Origin: Sphingomonas xinjiangensis
GTDB taxonomy: Bacteria > Pseudomonadota > Alphaproteobacteria > Sphingomonadales > Sphingomonadaceae
Length of the DNA: 64,000 nt
Direction of reading: 5' to 3'
NCBI RefSeq assembly: GCF_014199255.1
Contig: NZ_JACIJF010000008.1
Span: forward strand, 1-64,000
The notes beneath the pieces are model-generated. The model was not told the DNA's origin. It saw nothing but the letters and a program-made list of their open reading frames with translations, and did no database searches. This document shows, in pieces, positions 8,458 to 15,174 of this stretch. Each line of letters starts with the position of its first letter. The first letter of the stretch is position 1. A program made the position numbers and the translations under genes.

Positions 8458-8482
8458 AACAGTTTGGCGACGAGGGCGTTCC
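8458..8482 (-). promoter_or_regulatory. EcfG (general stress sigma factor) promoter
   Basis: On the minus strand GGAAC (8482-8478) is followed after 17 bases by GTT (8460-8458), matching the alphaproteobacterial EcfG pattern GGAAC-N16/17-(c)GTT apart from a T for the first C. Transcription would start about 25 bases before the hemerythrin start codon. Confidence 0.6.
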
Positions 8483-8562
8483 GTGACGGCAGTGATCCGC
8501 ATGACTCCCGCCTGCACATCAAACACCTCCACAGCGAGCTACCAGCCGCGACGGAACTATGC

Positions 8563-9360
8563 TCAGCGGCGCGCGTCGGCTGCCATTTCGGCATTGCGGC
8601 GGGCCGCCGCAGCCAGCGTGTCGTGAATCAGATGCTTGAGTGCGTCCTCCCGGTCGAGAACGTCCAGGCCCTGGCGCGTCGAGCCACCGGGACTAGCAAC
8701 ACGGTCGGCGAGCACTGCCGGCATCTCGGCTGACGTGGCCGCCAAGGCGCCAGCGCCCTCTACTGTTGCCAAGGCCAAGCGTTGCGCCTGTTCCGTTGGG
8801 AGCCCCAGTGCGGCTCCGGCATCGGCAAGCGCGTCGATAAAGCGGTACACGAAGCCAGGGCCGCTACCAGCCAAGGCAGTCACGGCATCGAACAGCACTT
8901 CATCGTCGATCCATTCTACAAGGCCGAGTGGCGCCATCAACACCTCGATCGCCAGGTCGCGCGCCCCGTGCAGCGCTACCACGCCCTTGCCAAGCGCAAC
9001 CGGCAAGTTCGGCATCGCACGGACAATCAGGTACTCGGGAAAACGGCTCTGAAGGCTCGCAATGTCCACGCCGGCCAATATCGAGATAATCGTCGGCAAC
9101 CCGCCCACTTGCGCCTTTGGGAGTGAAGGCAGAGTATCCAACTGGTGCGGCTTGACGCCCAGGAGCAGATAGCGCGGCGGCGGCCCGTCCATAGGGAAAG
9201 CTCTACCTTGCCGCACGCCGACCGGCAGATCGCCGTCGTGGCGATTGACTACAAAGACGCCTTCAGCGGCAAGCGTGCCGCTTTCGGTCCAGCGTTGGAG
9301 CATTGCGCCAGCCATGTTGCCGCATCCGAGCAGCCACATGGTCGGCTTGTCGCCACTCAT
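8563..9360 (-). CDS. proC: Pyrroline-5-carboxylate reductase
   Basis: Last step of proline synthesis: NAD(P)H-dependent reduction of pyrroline-5-carboxylate. The 265-residue protein opens with the Rossmann motif LGCGNMAGAML. It has the LLGVKPHQL segment, the RAMPNLPVALG signature, and the C-terminal ProC pattern TALAGSGPGFVYRFIDALADAG. It closes with VASPGGSTRQGLDVL. Its ATG overlaps the stop of the YbjN-like gene by four bases (ATGA), so the two are co-transcribed. The other proline gene in the window, putA, is 55 kb away. Confidence 0.93.
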   Translation of the reverse strand: MSGDKPTMWLLGCGNMAGAMLQRWTESGTLAAEGVFVVNRHDGDLPVGVRQGRAFPMDGPPPRYLLLGVKPHQLDTLPSLPKAQVGGLPTIISILAGVDIASLQSRFPEYLIVRAMPNLPVALGKGVVALHGARDLAIEVLMAPLGLVEWIDDEVLFDAVTALAGSGPGFVYRFIDALADAGAALGLPTEQAQRLALATVEGAGALAATSAEMPAVLADRVASPGGSTRQGLDVLDREDALKHLIHDTLAAAARRNAEMAADARR

Positions 9361-9860
9361 GCCTCGCCCTGAGTCTCGATCAACGCCGACGCCAAAGCTT
9401 CAGCAGGGGTCTTGCCACCCCAGAGGACGAACTGGAATACCGGATAGAAACGCTCGCATTCGTCGATCGCGCTCTCGATCAGCAGCTCGGCTTGATCGAG
9501 GGTCAATGTCGGCTCGCCAGAGCCGTCGATCATGGCGGCGTGGCGATAGAGCAAAATGCCGCTGGCGGACCATAGTTCGAAATGGCCAATCCATAGCTGC
9601 TCGTTGACCAATCCGATCGCCTCGTACATCGCCGCGCGCCGATCATCGGCAACACGGACGTCCGGAAAGGCGAGAAACTGGAGCACGCCGTCATCTTCAC
9701 GCCAGATCGCGCGAAGCTCATATTCGGTCCAGCTGCCCTTGACCTTAGCGACGATCTCTTCGTCCTCGCGCTGGTGCGTCCAGCCATGCGCGGCGAAGTA
9801 ATTCTCCAGCATGTCGATGGGCGCCGCATCGTCGCGGTCGAACTCCGCTTCGTCCAGCAT
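9357..9860 (-). CDS. YbjN domain-containing protein
   Basis: A 167-residue acidic protein with the YbjN fold. It starts with a helix ending in AAPIDMLENYFAAHGW. Beta-rich segments follow (EEIVAKVKGSWTEYELRAIW, DGVLQFLAFPDVRV), then helices with NEQLWIGHFELW and the C-terminal CERFYPVFQFVLWGGKTP. This C-terminus is typical of sphingomonad members, which lie next to proC and resemble type III chaperones in fold. The function is not established. ATG 9860 is preferred over the adjacent ATG 9863 because it gives five bases from GGAGG. It is first in the two-gene unit with proC. Confidence 0.85.
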   Translation of the reverse strand: MLDEAEFDRDDAAPIDMLENYFAAHGWTHQREDEEIVAKVKGSWTEYELRAIWREDDGVLQFLAFPDVRVADDRRAAMYEAIGLVNEQLWIGHFELWSASGILLYRHAAMIDGSGEPTLTLDQAELLIESAIDECERFYPVFQFVLWGGKTPAEALASALIETQGEA

Positions 9861-9978
9861 CATGACCTCCACACGCCGGCATTGGCGGAACGGGGTCCTG
9901 CCAATGCTGTTCCGAACGCACAAGCAGGCCGATCGGAACCCTGTCGAAAAGCTGTGGAAAAGGCGTGGATGGATGCGA

Positions 9979-10266
9979 TCAGGAGTCTCCCTGCGCAGCT
10001 CCGCCGACAGCGGCAGCGTTGGCACCAAGCTGCGCCTCTAGCGCGGCAATGCGCGCTTTCAGTGCATCAGCTTCGTCACGGGCAGCGACTGCCATCGCTT
10101 TGACAGCCTCGAACTCGTCGCGCGCGACGAAATCCAGGCCGCCGACCCATTCGCGCGCACGTTCGCGCGCCGCGGATTCGGTCTCACGCGCCATGCCTGC
10201 CACGGTGCCCGCCGCACCATTCACGAACTTCACGAAATCGTCGAACAGGCGGTTGTCGGTCTGCAT
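9979..10266 (-). CDS. UbiK-like accessory factor (BMFP family)
   Basis: A 95-residue protein with the two parts of the UbiK/YqiC family: an N-terminal amphipathic segment (DNRLFDDFVKFVNGAAGTVAGMARE) and a C-terminal coiled coil (DEADALKARIAALEAQLG). In E. coli UbiK helps aerobic ubiquinone synthesis by bridging Ubi proteins and lipids; the same role is inferred. Start ATG 10266 follows a GGGA nine bases upstream. The following gene in the same direction starts only after a short gap. Confidence 0.8.
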   Translation of the reverse strand: MQTDNRLFDDFVKFVNGAAGTVAGMARETESAARERAREWVGGLDFVARDEFEAVKAMAVAARDEADALKARIAALEAQLGANAAAVGGAAQGDS

Positions 10267-10285
10267 CGTCTGAATTCCCAAGAAA

Positions 10286-10843
10286 CTATCGGATCTCAAT
10301 TTGGTCCGTCGTGCGCGAAGGTACAAGGCTTTGCGCGTCGGGATTACGCTGGTGCAGTTGGTAGAGCAGCACGAAGGCGAAGCAAACCCAGACCAAATAC
10401 GGCAGCAGCAGCATGCCGGCGGTGCGGCGAACCTGCCAGAACAGCAAGATCGTCCATGCGACACAGACGATCAGCGCGGCGATGATGACCAGCGCGGCAA
10501 CGACCTGGTGCATGCCGAAGAACACGGGTGTCCAGGCGAGGTTGAGCAGGAGCTGCACGATAAACACGGCCAGCGCCGGGCGGCGCTTGCGCGATCCGCG
10601 CGCGTTGATGACGATCGCCAACGCCAGGCCCATCAGGATGTAAAGAATGCTCCACGCCACGGGGAAGGCCCAGCCGGGCGGCATGATTGCAGGCTTGTCG
10701 AGTGCCATGAACCACGCGTTTTCGTCGCCGCTTGGTGCCGCACGGCCTGAAGCGAAGCCGAGCAACAGGATCAACGGGACGGTGACCACCGCCCAGCGGA
10801 AGTACGCGAGACGCAACTGATTCTTGGACGCGAGTTCACGCAA
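10286..10843 (-). CDS. tspO: TspO/MBR family membrane protein
   Basis: About 185 residues with five transmembrane helices and tryptophan-rich loops. PPGWAFPVAWSILYILMG is the family signature around helix 2, followed by NLAWTPVFFGMHQ and LPYLVWVCFAFVLLYQL. TspO proteins bind porphyrins and tune tetrapyrrole and stress responses at the membrane. Start TTG 10843 is chosen because AGGGGAG lies eight bases upstream; ATG 10870 is possible but has no ribosome site. It lies just upstream of the UbiK-like gene on the same strand and may form an operon with it. Confidence 0.88.
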   Translation of the reverse strand: MRELASKNQLRLAYFRWAVVTVPLILLLGFASGRAAPSGDENAWFMALDKPAIMPPGWAFPVAWSILYILMGLALAIVINARGSRKRRPALAVFIVQLLLNLAWTPVFFGMHQVVAALVIIAALIVCVAWTILLFWQVRRTAGMLLLPYLVWVCFAFVLLYQLHQRNPDAQSLVPSRTTDQIEIR

Positions 10844-10918
10844 AATCGTTTCTCCCCTGTTCGGGCGCACCCTTGCAGGAACAGGTTTAGTAAACAGTTT
10901 CGCAGCCGTGAAAAGGCG

Positions 10919-11656
10919 TCAGCCCGGGCGGGTTGCGCCGATCAGGAACTCGACATTGCCTTCCGGGCCGGTGATCGGACTGGGGGTAACGCCGATCACG
11001 TTCCAGCCGACCGAGACGAGCCAGTCAGCCACTTGCGCGCAGACGCGTTCGTGGACGGCGGGATCGCGCACGACGCCGCCCTTGCCGACTTCCTCGCGGC
11101 CCGCTTCGAACTGCGGCTTGATGAGTGCCGCCAGGCGGGCGCCGGGACGCGTGAAGCGGAGCGGCACGTCGAGCACCTTGGCCAAGCCGATGAAGCTGGC
11201 GTCGCACACCACCAGGTCGATCGGTTCGGGGATGTGGGCGTCGGTAAGGATGCGGGCGCTGGTCTGTTCGTGCACGACCACGCGGGGGTCCTGGCGCAGC
11301 TTCCAGGCGAGCTGGTTGGTGCCGCTGTCGACTGCATAGACGCGCACGGCGCCGTTGGTCAGCAGCACGTCGGTGAAGCCGCCGGTGGAGGACCCCACGT
11401 CGATGGCCACGCAGCCTTCGACGTTCCATCCGAAATGGTCGAGGGCATGGGCGAGCTTGATGCCGCCGCGCGAAACCCAGGGGTGATCGCGACCGCGGAC
11501 GTCCAAGGCCACTATCTCGTCGACGCTGACACCGGGTTTTTCGACCTTGCGGTCGCCGATATAGACGAGCCCGGCCATGACCAGCGCCTGGGCGCGGGTG
11601 CGGCTTTCCGCGAGCCCGCGGTCCACGAGCAGTTGATCGACGCGCTGCTTGGCCAT
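10919..11656 (-). CDS. tlyA: TlyA family rRNA 2'-O-methyltransferase / hemolysin-like protein
   Basis: A 245-residue protein with an N-terminal S4 RNA-binding domain (MAKQRVDQLLVDRGLAESR, residues 1-60). It is followed by an FtsJ-type SAM methyltransferase domain: AIDVGSSTGGFTDVLL as the SAM loop, VDLVVCDASFI-like catalytic strand, and the lysine in LAALIKPQFEAGREEVG. TlyA methylates ribosomal RNA riboses. Start ATG 11656 is the family N-terminus; longer reading upstream is out of character. It is divergent from the lysozyme gene, with 142 bases between. Confidence 0.9.
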   Translation of the reverse strand: MAKQRVDQLLVDRGLAESRTRAQALVMAGLVYIGDRKVEKPGVSVDEIVALDVRGRDHPWVSRGGIKLAHALDHFGWNVEGCVAIDVGSSTGGFTDVLLTNGAVRVYAVDSGTNQLAWKLRQDPRVVVHEQTSARILTDAHIPEPIDLVVCDASFIGLAKVLDVPLRFTRPGARLAALIKPQFEAGREEVGKGGVVRDPAVHERVCAQVADWLVSVGWNVIGVTPSPITGPEGNVEFLIGATRPG

Positions 11657-11798
11657 GGAGCGGCGTTTAGGCGTGGCCGCCCCGCCTGTGCAACCGCAAC
11701 GGACCCAATCGGGCAGGCGTCGCGCAAAAGCCTGTTGCAATGTTGGATTTCGGCCGCTCAATAGCGTGGTCGAGACCGCGATTGGGGGAGTGTGCTCG

Positions 11799-12260
11799 AT
11801 GACGCCAAGTGCCGCCTGCATCCAGCTGGTTCAGCGATTCGAGGGGTGCGCCAAGAAACAGGCCGATGGCCGGTTCGTCGCCTATCCCGACCCCGGCACC
11901 GGCGGCGATCCGTGGACGGTCGGCTGGGGCACCACGGGCGCCGACGTCAAACCGGGCGTGATCTGGTCGCAGCAGCAATGCGACGCCCGGCTGGCCAAGG
12001 ACCTGGCGAGCTTCGCCACTCAAGTGGCGGCGGCGATCGGCACGGCCCTGACCAACCAGCACCAGTTCGATGCACTGGTAAGCTTCGCCTACAATGTCGG
12101 CATCGGCAATCTGAAGGGCAGCACGCTGCTGAAGCAGCACAAGGCGGGCGACTATGCCGACGCCCGAACGCAGTTCGCGCGGTGGAACAAGGCGGCGGGG
12201 CGCGTCCTGCCGGGCCTCACCAAGCGGCGCGCGGCGGAGGCAGCGCTGTACGGCAGCTAA
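11799..12260 (+). CDS. Phage-type lysozyme (GH24)
   Basis: A 153-residue muramidase of the T4/RrrD class: general-acid Glu in QRFEG (about residue 15), then DPWTVGWGTTGADV around the catalytic Thr, and the family C-terminal pattern NQHQFDALVSFAYNVGIGNL ... GRVLPGLTKRRAAE. No signal or SAR segment is visible at the N-terminus, so export would need a holin or lysis of another kind. No phage gene adjoins it. ATG 11799 follows GGGGGAG at suitable spacing. It may be a domesticated endolysin or a wall-remodelling enzyme. Confidence 0.88.
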   Translation: MTPSAACIQLVQRFEGCAKKQADGRFVAYPDPGTGGDPWTVGWGTTGADVKPGVIWSQQQCDARLAKDLASFATQVAAAIGTALTNQHQFDALVSFAYNVGIGNLKGSTLLKQHKAGDYADARTQFARWNKAAGRVLPGLTKRRAAEAALYGS

Positions 12261-12374
12261 ACCCGGCACAGGCCGTCGCGCCGCCGCCGCGCTTTGTCGC
12301 AGCGCCCATTGTCTACTTAGCTGATGGGAATTACCAAGAGGGTCCGGCCAACTCCTCCCGCAGGAGCGGAAAAC

Positions 12375-13052
12375 ATGACCATCTTCAGTCCGTTTGACGA
12401 ACAATCGCCAATCATCCTCACCGTCCCCGGGCTCGGCGGCTCAGGCCCGTCGCACTGGCAGACGCTGTGGGAACAGTCGCGCCCCGACACCCACCGCGTC
12501 GAGCTGGGCATGTGGGACACGCCACACCGCAACAGCTGGGTCACCAAGCTGGACCAGGCGATCCGCAGCGCGCAGGCGCCGGTGGTGCTCGCCGCGCACA
12601 GCCTGGGCTGCATGGCCGTCGCCTGGTGGGCCGAGCTGTTCCCCCAGCCCTTTGGCCGGCCCGTGGCCGGCGCACTGCTGGTCGCGCCTCCCGATGTAGA
12701 CCGGGCCGACGCGCCGCCCGCGCTGGCGGATTTCCGCCCCGCTCCGACCACGCCGCTGCCCTTCCCGTCGATCGTTGTGGCGAGCAGCGACGATCCCTGG
12801 ATCGGGATCGGCAAGGCGCATTCGCTGGCCAAGGACTGGGGCAGCGTGTTCGTCGACGCCGGGCCGCAGGGCCATCTGAACGCCGCCAGCGGAATCGGCT
12901 GGTGGGAGCAAGGCCAGGCGCTGCTCGACCGCGTGCTCGACGCCGCGTCCGACCGGTCGGGACTACCCCGTTCCGCCGCCGATGCCCGTTCATTGCTGGC
13001 GGTGAGCGCGACCGACGCGGCCCAGGCGCACTATCTGGGCGCAGGCCGATGA
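12375..13052 (+). CDS. RBBP9/YdeN family alpha/beta hydrolase
   Basis: A 225-residue serine-hydrolase-like protein. The N-terminal PGLGGSGPSHWQTLWEQ is the signature of the RBBP9/YdeN family. AAHSLGCMAVAWW holds the nucleophile Ser; SSDDPW supplies Asp, and GHLNAASG the His of the triad. Substrates for bacterial members are mostly unknown. ATG 12375 has AGGAG eight bases upstream; the ATG at 12324 lacks one. The last 60 residues, beyond the GLGWWEQG-type end of the hydrolase, are a family-atypical Ala/Ser-rich tail. Confidence 0.85.
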   Translation: MTIFSPFDEQSPIILTVPGLGGSGPSHWQTLWEQSRPDTHRVELGMWDTPHRNSWVTKLDQAIRSAQAPVVLAAHSLGCMAVAWWAELFPQPFGRPVAGALLVAPPDVDRADAPPALADFRPAPTTPLPFPSIVVASSDDPWIGIGKAHSLAKDWGSVFVDAGPQGHLNAASGIGWWEQGQALLDRVLDAASDRSGLPRSAADARSLLAVSATDAAQAHYLGAGR

Positions 13053-13129
13053 GCGCCCCCTCGAAGGGCCGCGCCCGCCATGTGCATCGGCGCAAGGCCC
13101 TTGGAAAAATCGGCCGCAAACCTATCTAG
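13049..13129 (+). CDS. Possible 26-residue basic peptide
   Basis: An ATG overlaps the stop of the hydrolase (ATGA) and opens a 26-codon frame ending in TAG. The product is strongly basic (MSAPSKGRARHVHRRKALGK and six more residues). Coupling by overlap favours translation, but nothing else supports it. It could be chance. Confidence 0.3.
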   Translation: MSAPSKGRARHVHRRKALGKIGRKPI

Positions 13130-13144
13130 GTTAAGCGGGCGTGG

Positions 13145-13203
13145 CCGAGTGGCGTACCCTAGAGCGCCACTCGGTCTACGGCCGCACTGGCGCGGCCATT
13201 TTC
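13145..13203 (+). terminator. Tandem hairpins ending the hydrolase unit
   Basis: CCGAGTGGCG (13145-13154) pairs perfectly with CGCCACTCGG (13165-13174). A second stem, GGCCGC (13180-13185) with GCGGCC (13192-13197), is followed by ATTTTCGCTTT, the usual shape of an intrinsic terminator on the + strand. Confidence 0.6.
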
Positions 13204-13254
13204 GCTTTCATCCATCATTAAGCGATTTTTCCCCGTAGTTCGGAACTCCGGGGC

Positions 13255-13272
13255 TGATGTTATATTGTACCG
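13255..13272 (+). promoter_or_regulatory. Candidate Zur box before merC
   Basis: GTTATATTGTAC (13259-13270) resembles an alphaproteobacterial Zur site (GTTATA-N-TATAAC type): the left half matches fully, the right half poorly. It lies about 30 bases before the MerC start codon. A Fur/Zur gene is encoded 4 kb downstream. Confidence 0.3.
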
Positions 13273-13300
13273 TGACCAATCCCGCTCTATATGGTCACCC

Positions 13301-13687
13301 ATGACGCTGAGTCCCCCGCTTGCCCGTGTTTGGGGCAGCATCGATGCGCGCTTCGATCGCTTCGCGATCGGGCTCAGCGGACTGTGCGTGGTACATTGCG
13401 TCACGACCACGGTGTTGCTCACCGTGCTGTCTTCGGCCGGCGCGCTGGTGCATCCTGCGATTCACGAAATCGGACTGATGCTGGCGATCGCCATGGGCGT
13501 GCTGACGCTGGGCCGCGGCATTGTGAGCCATGGCTATTTCATGCCGGCGGTGGTCGGCGCGTTCGGCCTTGGCATCATGGCGGGCGCGCTGTCGATCCCG
13601 CATGGCGGGTTCGAAACCTTCTGGACGCTGATGGGCGTCAGCCTGCTCGCGCTGGGCCACGACCTGAACCGGCGCGCAACCTATTAA
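13301..13687 (+). CDS. MerC domain-containing membrane protein
   Basis: A 128-residue protein with four hydrophobic helices. The first contains GLSGLCVVHCVTT, the CxxxHC arrangement of the MerC family, and the HP/HEIG and PHGG histidines lie at loop edges. MerC proteins move mercuric or other soft divalent metal ions across the inner membrane. No merR, merA or merP is nearby, so this is not a mercury-resistance operon, and zinc or another metal is more likely. ATG 13301 is the family start; the Shine-Dalgarno is weak. Confidence 0.8.
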   Translation: MTLSPPLARVWGSIDARFDRFAIGLSGLCVVHCVTTTVLLTVLSSAGALVHPAIHEIGLMLAIAMGVLTLGRGIVSHGYFMPAVVGAFGLGIMAGALSIPHGGFETFWTLMGVSLLALGHDLNRRATY

Positions 13688-13812
13688 GCTTCGCGGAGGC
13701 GGACTCGCGCCGGCATATTGCCTGCACGCTTAGGCATGCCCGCCCTTCCCTGTCCTGCGGAGCGGACATGGTCCTGGTTCGCAAGGCTACGATCCGCCCC
13801 CTGCTGCCGACG

Positions 13813-14994
13813 CTAATTGCTGACGCTGAAGCGCATCCCGAGGATGACGGTGTCGCGGCCGCCGGTGGCGCTGTAGGCGCGGCGCACATATTGAATGTCG
13901 GGCTGCACCGTCAGATGAGGATGGACCTGGTCGGCATAGGTCAGCTCGAGGCCCCACTCGTCGCGTCGGGTGCGGAAGCCTTCATCGACCAGCGTTTGGC
14001 GGAAGCCACGTGAAAGAAGCCCGTGCTGGATACCGAAGCTCAGCTGTCCCTGAGGCCGCGCGGCAAGCACGCCCGACATCAGCACGCCCGCCTGGAAGCC
14101 GCCGCGAAACGGCGTGGTCTTCCCTTCTGAAACGCCAATGCGGAGAAAGGCGTTGACCGGCCGATCCGTCGTCCCGCCGACTTTCTGGTCGGCGATGACA
14201 TAGGCACCTGCGGCGATCCGCCGCACCGGCGATCCGTCCGCCGCCAGCGCACGGATGTCATCCTGACGCCGCGTGTAGCGCCAGGCGCCAACGCCGATCT
14301 TGCCATTGGCGATCACGCCGGCCTCGGCGATCACCAGCGCGCCGTGGCGCATCGAAAAATCCACGCCTTCCGGATCGCCCAGCACCCCGGCCTTGGCATC
14401 CACCACCGCGGCGCGAAAATAACCCGACTTGCCCATGGACAAGGAGATGCGCCCGGTCAGTGCGGTCGAGGGAAAGATCGAGGGGCCGTTGGGCCCAGTC
14501 GCGGCCAGTTCGGAGCCCATGCCGAATGCTGGGGCTAGCAGCACGCCGGCAGAATCGTTCTGGTAAAAATCGGTGTTCAGGTCGGTCAGCCCGAAGCGGA
14601 AGCTGCCTCGACCGCCGGCAAATGCCTGCTCCACCCACGCCTGGTACAGCTTCAGCCGGTGCGGCCCCACCTCGACATTGTCGACGCCCTGCAACGTTCC
14701 AGCCGCATCGTTCGGACGACCGCCGCCAGTGGCAAGCAAATGCACGCCCAGGGTCGTACCCGATGTGCCGGACCAGCGGTCCAGCGCGACCTCGGCGGCG
14801 ATTTCGGCATCATGCACCAGGTACAGCTTGGGGCTACGTTCCCCCTGGGCGACATAGATAACGTCGCCAATGTAACTGGCCTCAATCTTCACCGCGTCCG
14901 AAGTACTGCCTTCGGTCTGCGCATGTGCGACGCCCGGCATCATGCACATGATCGAAGAAACTGTCGCGGCGAAAATCAGGCTTTCATTCTTCAT
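13813..14994 (-). CDS. OprB family carbohydrate-selective porin
   Basis: A 393-residue outer-membrane protein. A signal peptide (residues 1-25, ending AHAQ) precedes a beta-barrel rich in alternating hydrophobics. OprB-type features include YQAWVEQAFAGGRGSFRFGLTDLNTDFYQND, an alternation of short turns, and a final strand VILGMRFSVSN ending in a small polar residue rather than Phe. OprB porins admit sugars. No sugar operon adjoins it. It is divergent from the chemoreceptor gene across 180 bases. Confidence 0.85.
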   Translation of the reverse strand: MKNESLIFAATVSSIMCMMPGVAHAQTEGSTSDAVKIEASYIGDVIYVAQGERSPKLYLVHDAEIAAEVALDRWSGTSGTTLGVHLLATGGGRPNDAAGTLQGVDNVEVGPHRLKLYQAWVEQAFAGGRGSFRFGLTDLNTDFYQNDSAGVLLAPAFGMGSELAATGPNGPSIFPSTALTGRISLSMGKSGYFRAAVVDAKAGVLGDPEGVDFSMRHGALVIAEAGVIANGKIGVGAWRYTRRQDDIRALAADGSPVRRIAAGAYVIADQKVGGTTDRPVNAFLRIGVSEGKTTPFRGGFQAGVLMSGVLAARPQGQLSFGIQHGLLSRGFRQTLVDEGFRTRRDEWGLELTYADQVHPHLTVQPDIQYVRRAYSATGGRDTVILGMRFSVSN

Positions 14995-15002
14995 TTACTA
15001 TA

Positions 15003-15060
15003 ACCTAAGCTTTATCTCGACCCTCTCAATGTTTTGATTATAGGCGCACTTTGCTTAGGT
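15003..15060. repeat. Inverted repeat between oprB and the chemoreceptor
   Basis: ACCTAAGC (15003-15010) and GCTTAGGT (15053-15060) are exact inverted copies 42 bases apart in the divergent promoter region. They could be two half-sites or two copies of one operator. The T-rich stretch between them may hold the oprB promoter. Confidence 0.3.
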
Positions 15061-15086
15061 GAATGGTTATGTATATCTACCTATGG

Positions 15087-15117
15087 CTGACCCGCCATGT
15101 TCTGTTCTTGCTATAAA
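15087..15117 (+). promoter_or_regulatory. Candidate sigma-70-type promoter for the chemoreceptor
   Basis: CTGACC (15087-15092) and TATAAA (15112-15117) are separated by 19 bases (18 if TGACCC is used). The -10 element is good; the spacing is long. The start codon is 57 bases further on. Confidence 0.3.
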
Positions 15118-15174
15118 CTACGGATGGGCGGCGCTTTGTCCGCGCCCCGCTCGTGGCGGATCAAGGAGGCTTCA

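Noticed and set aside
11799..12260. Prophage remnant suggested by the lysozyme
   Set aside because: No integrase, capsid, terminase, holin or attachment-site repeats lie around it; both neighbours are ordinary chromosomal genes.
13265..13300. A start 12 codons upstream of merC
   Set aside because: Those codons would cover the putative Zur box and do not resemble the family N-terminus; ATG 13301 fits better.
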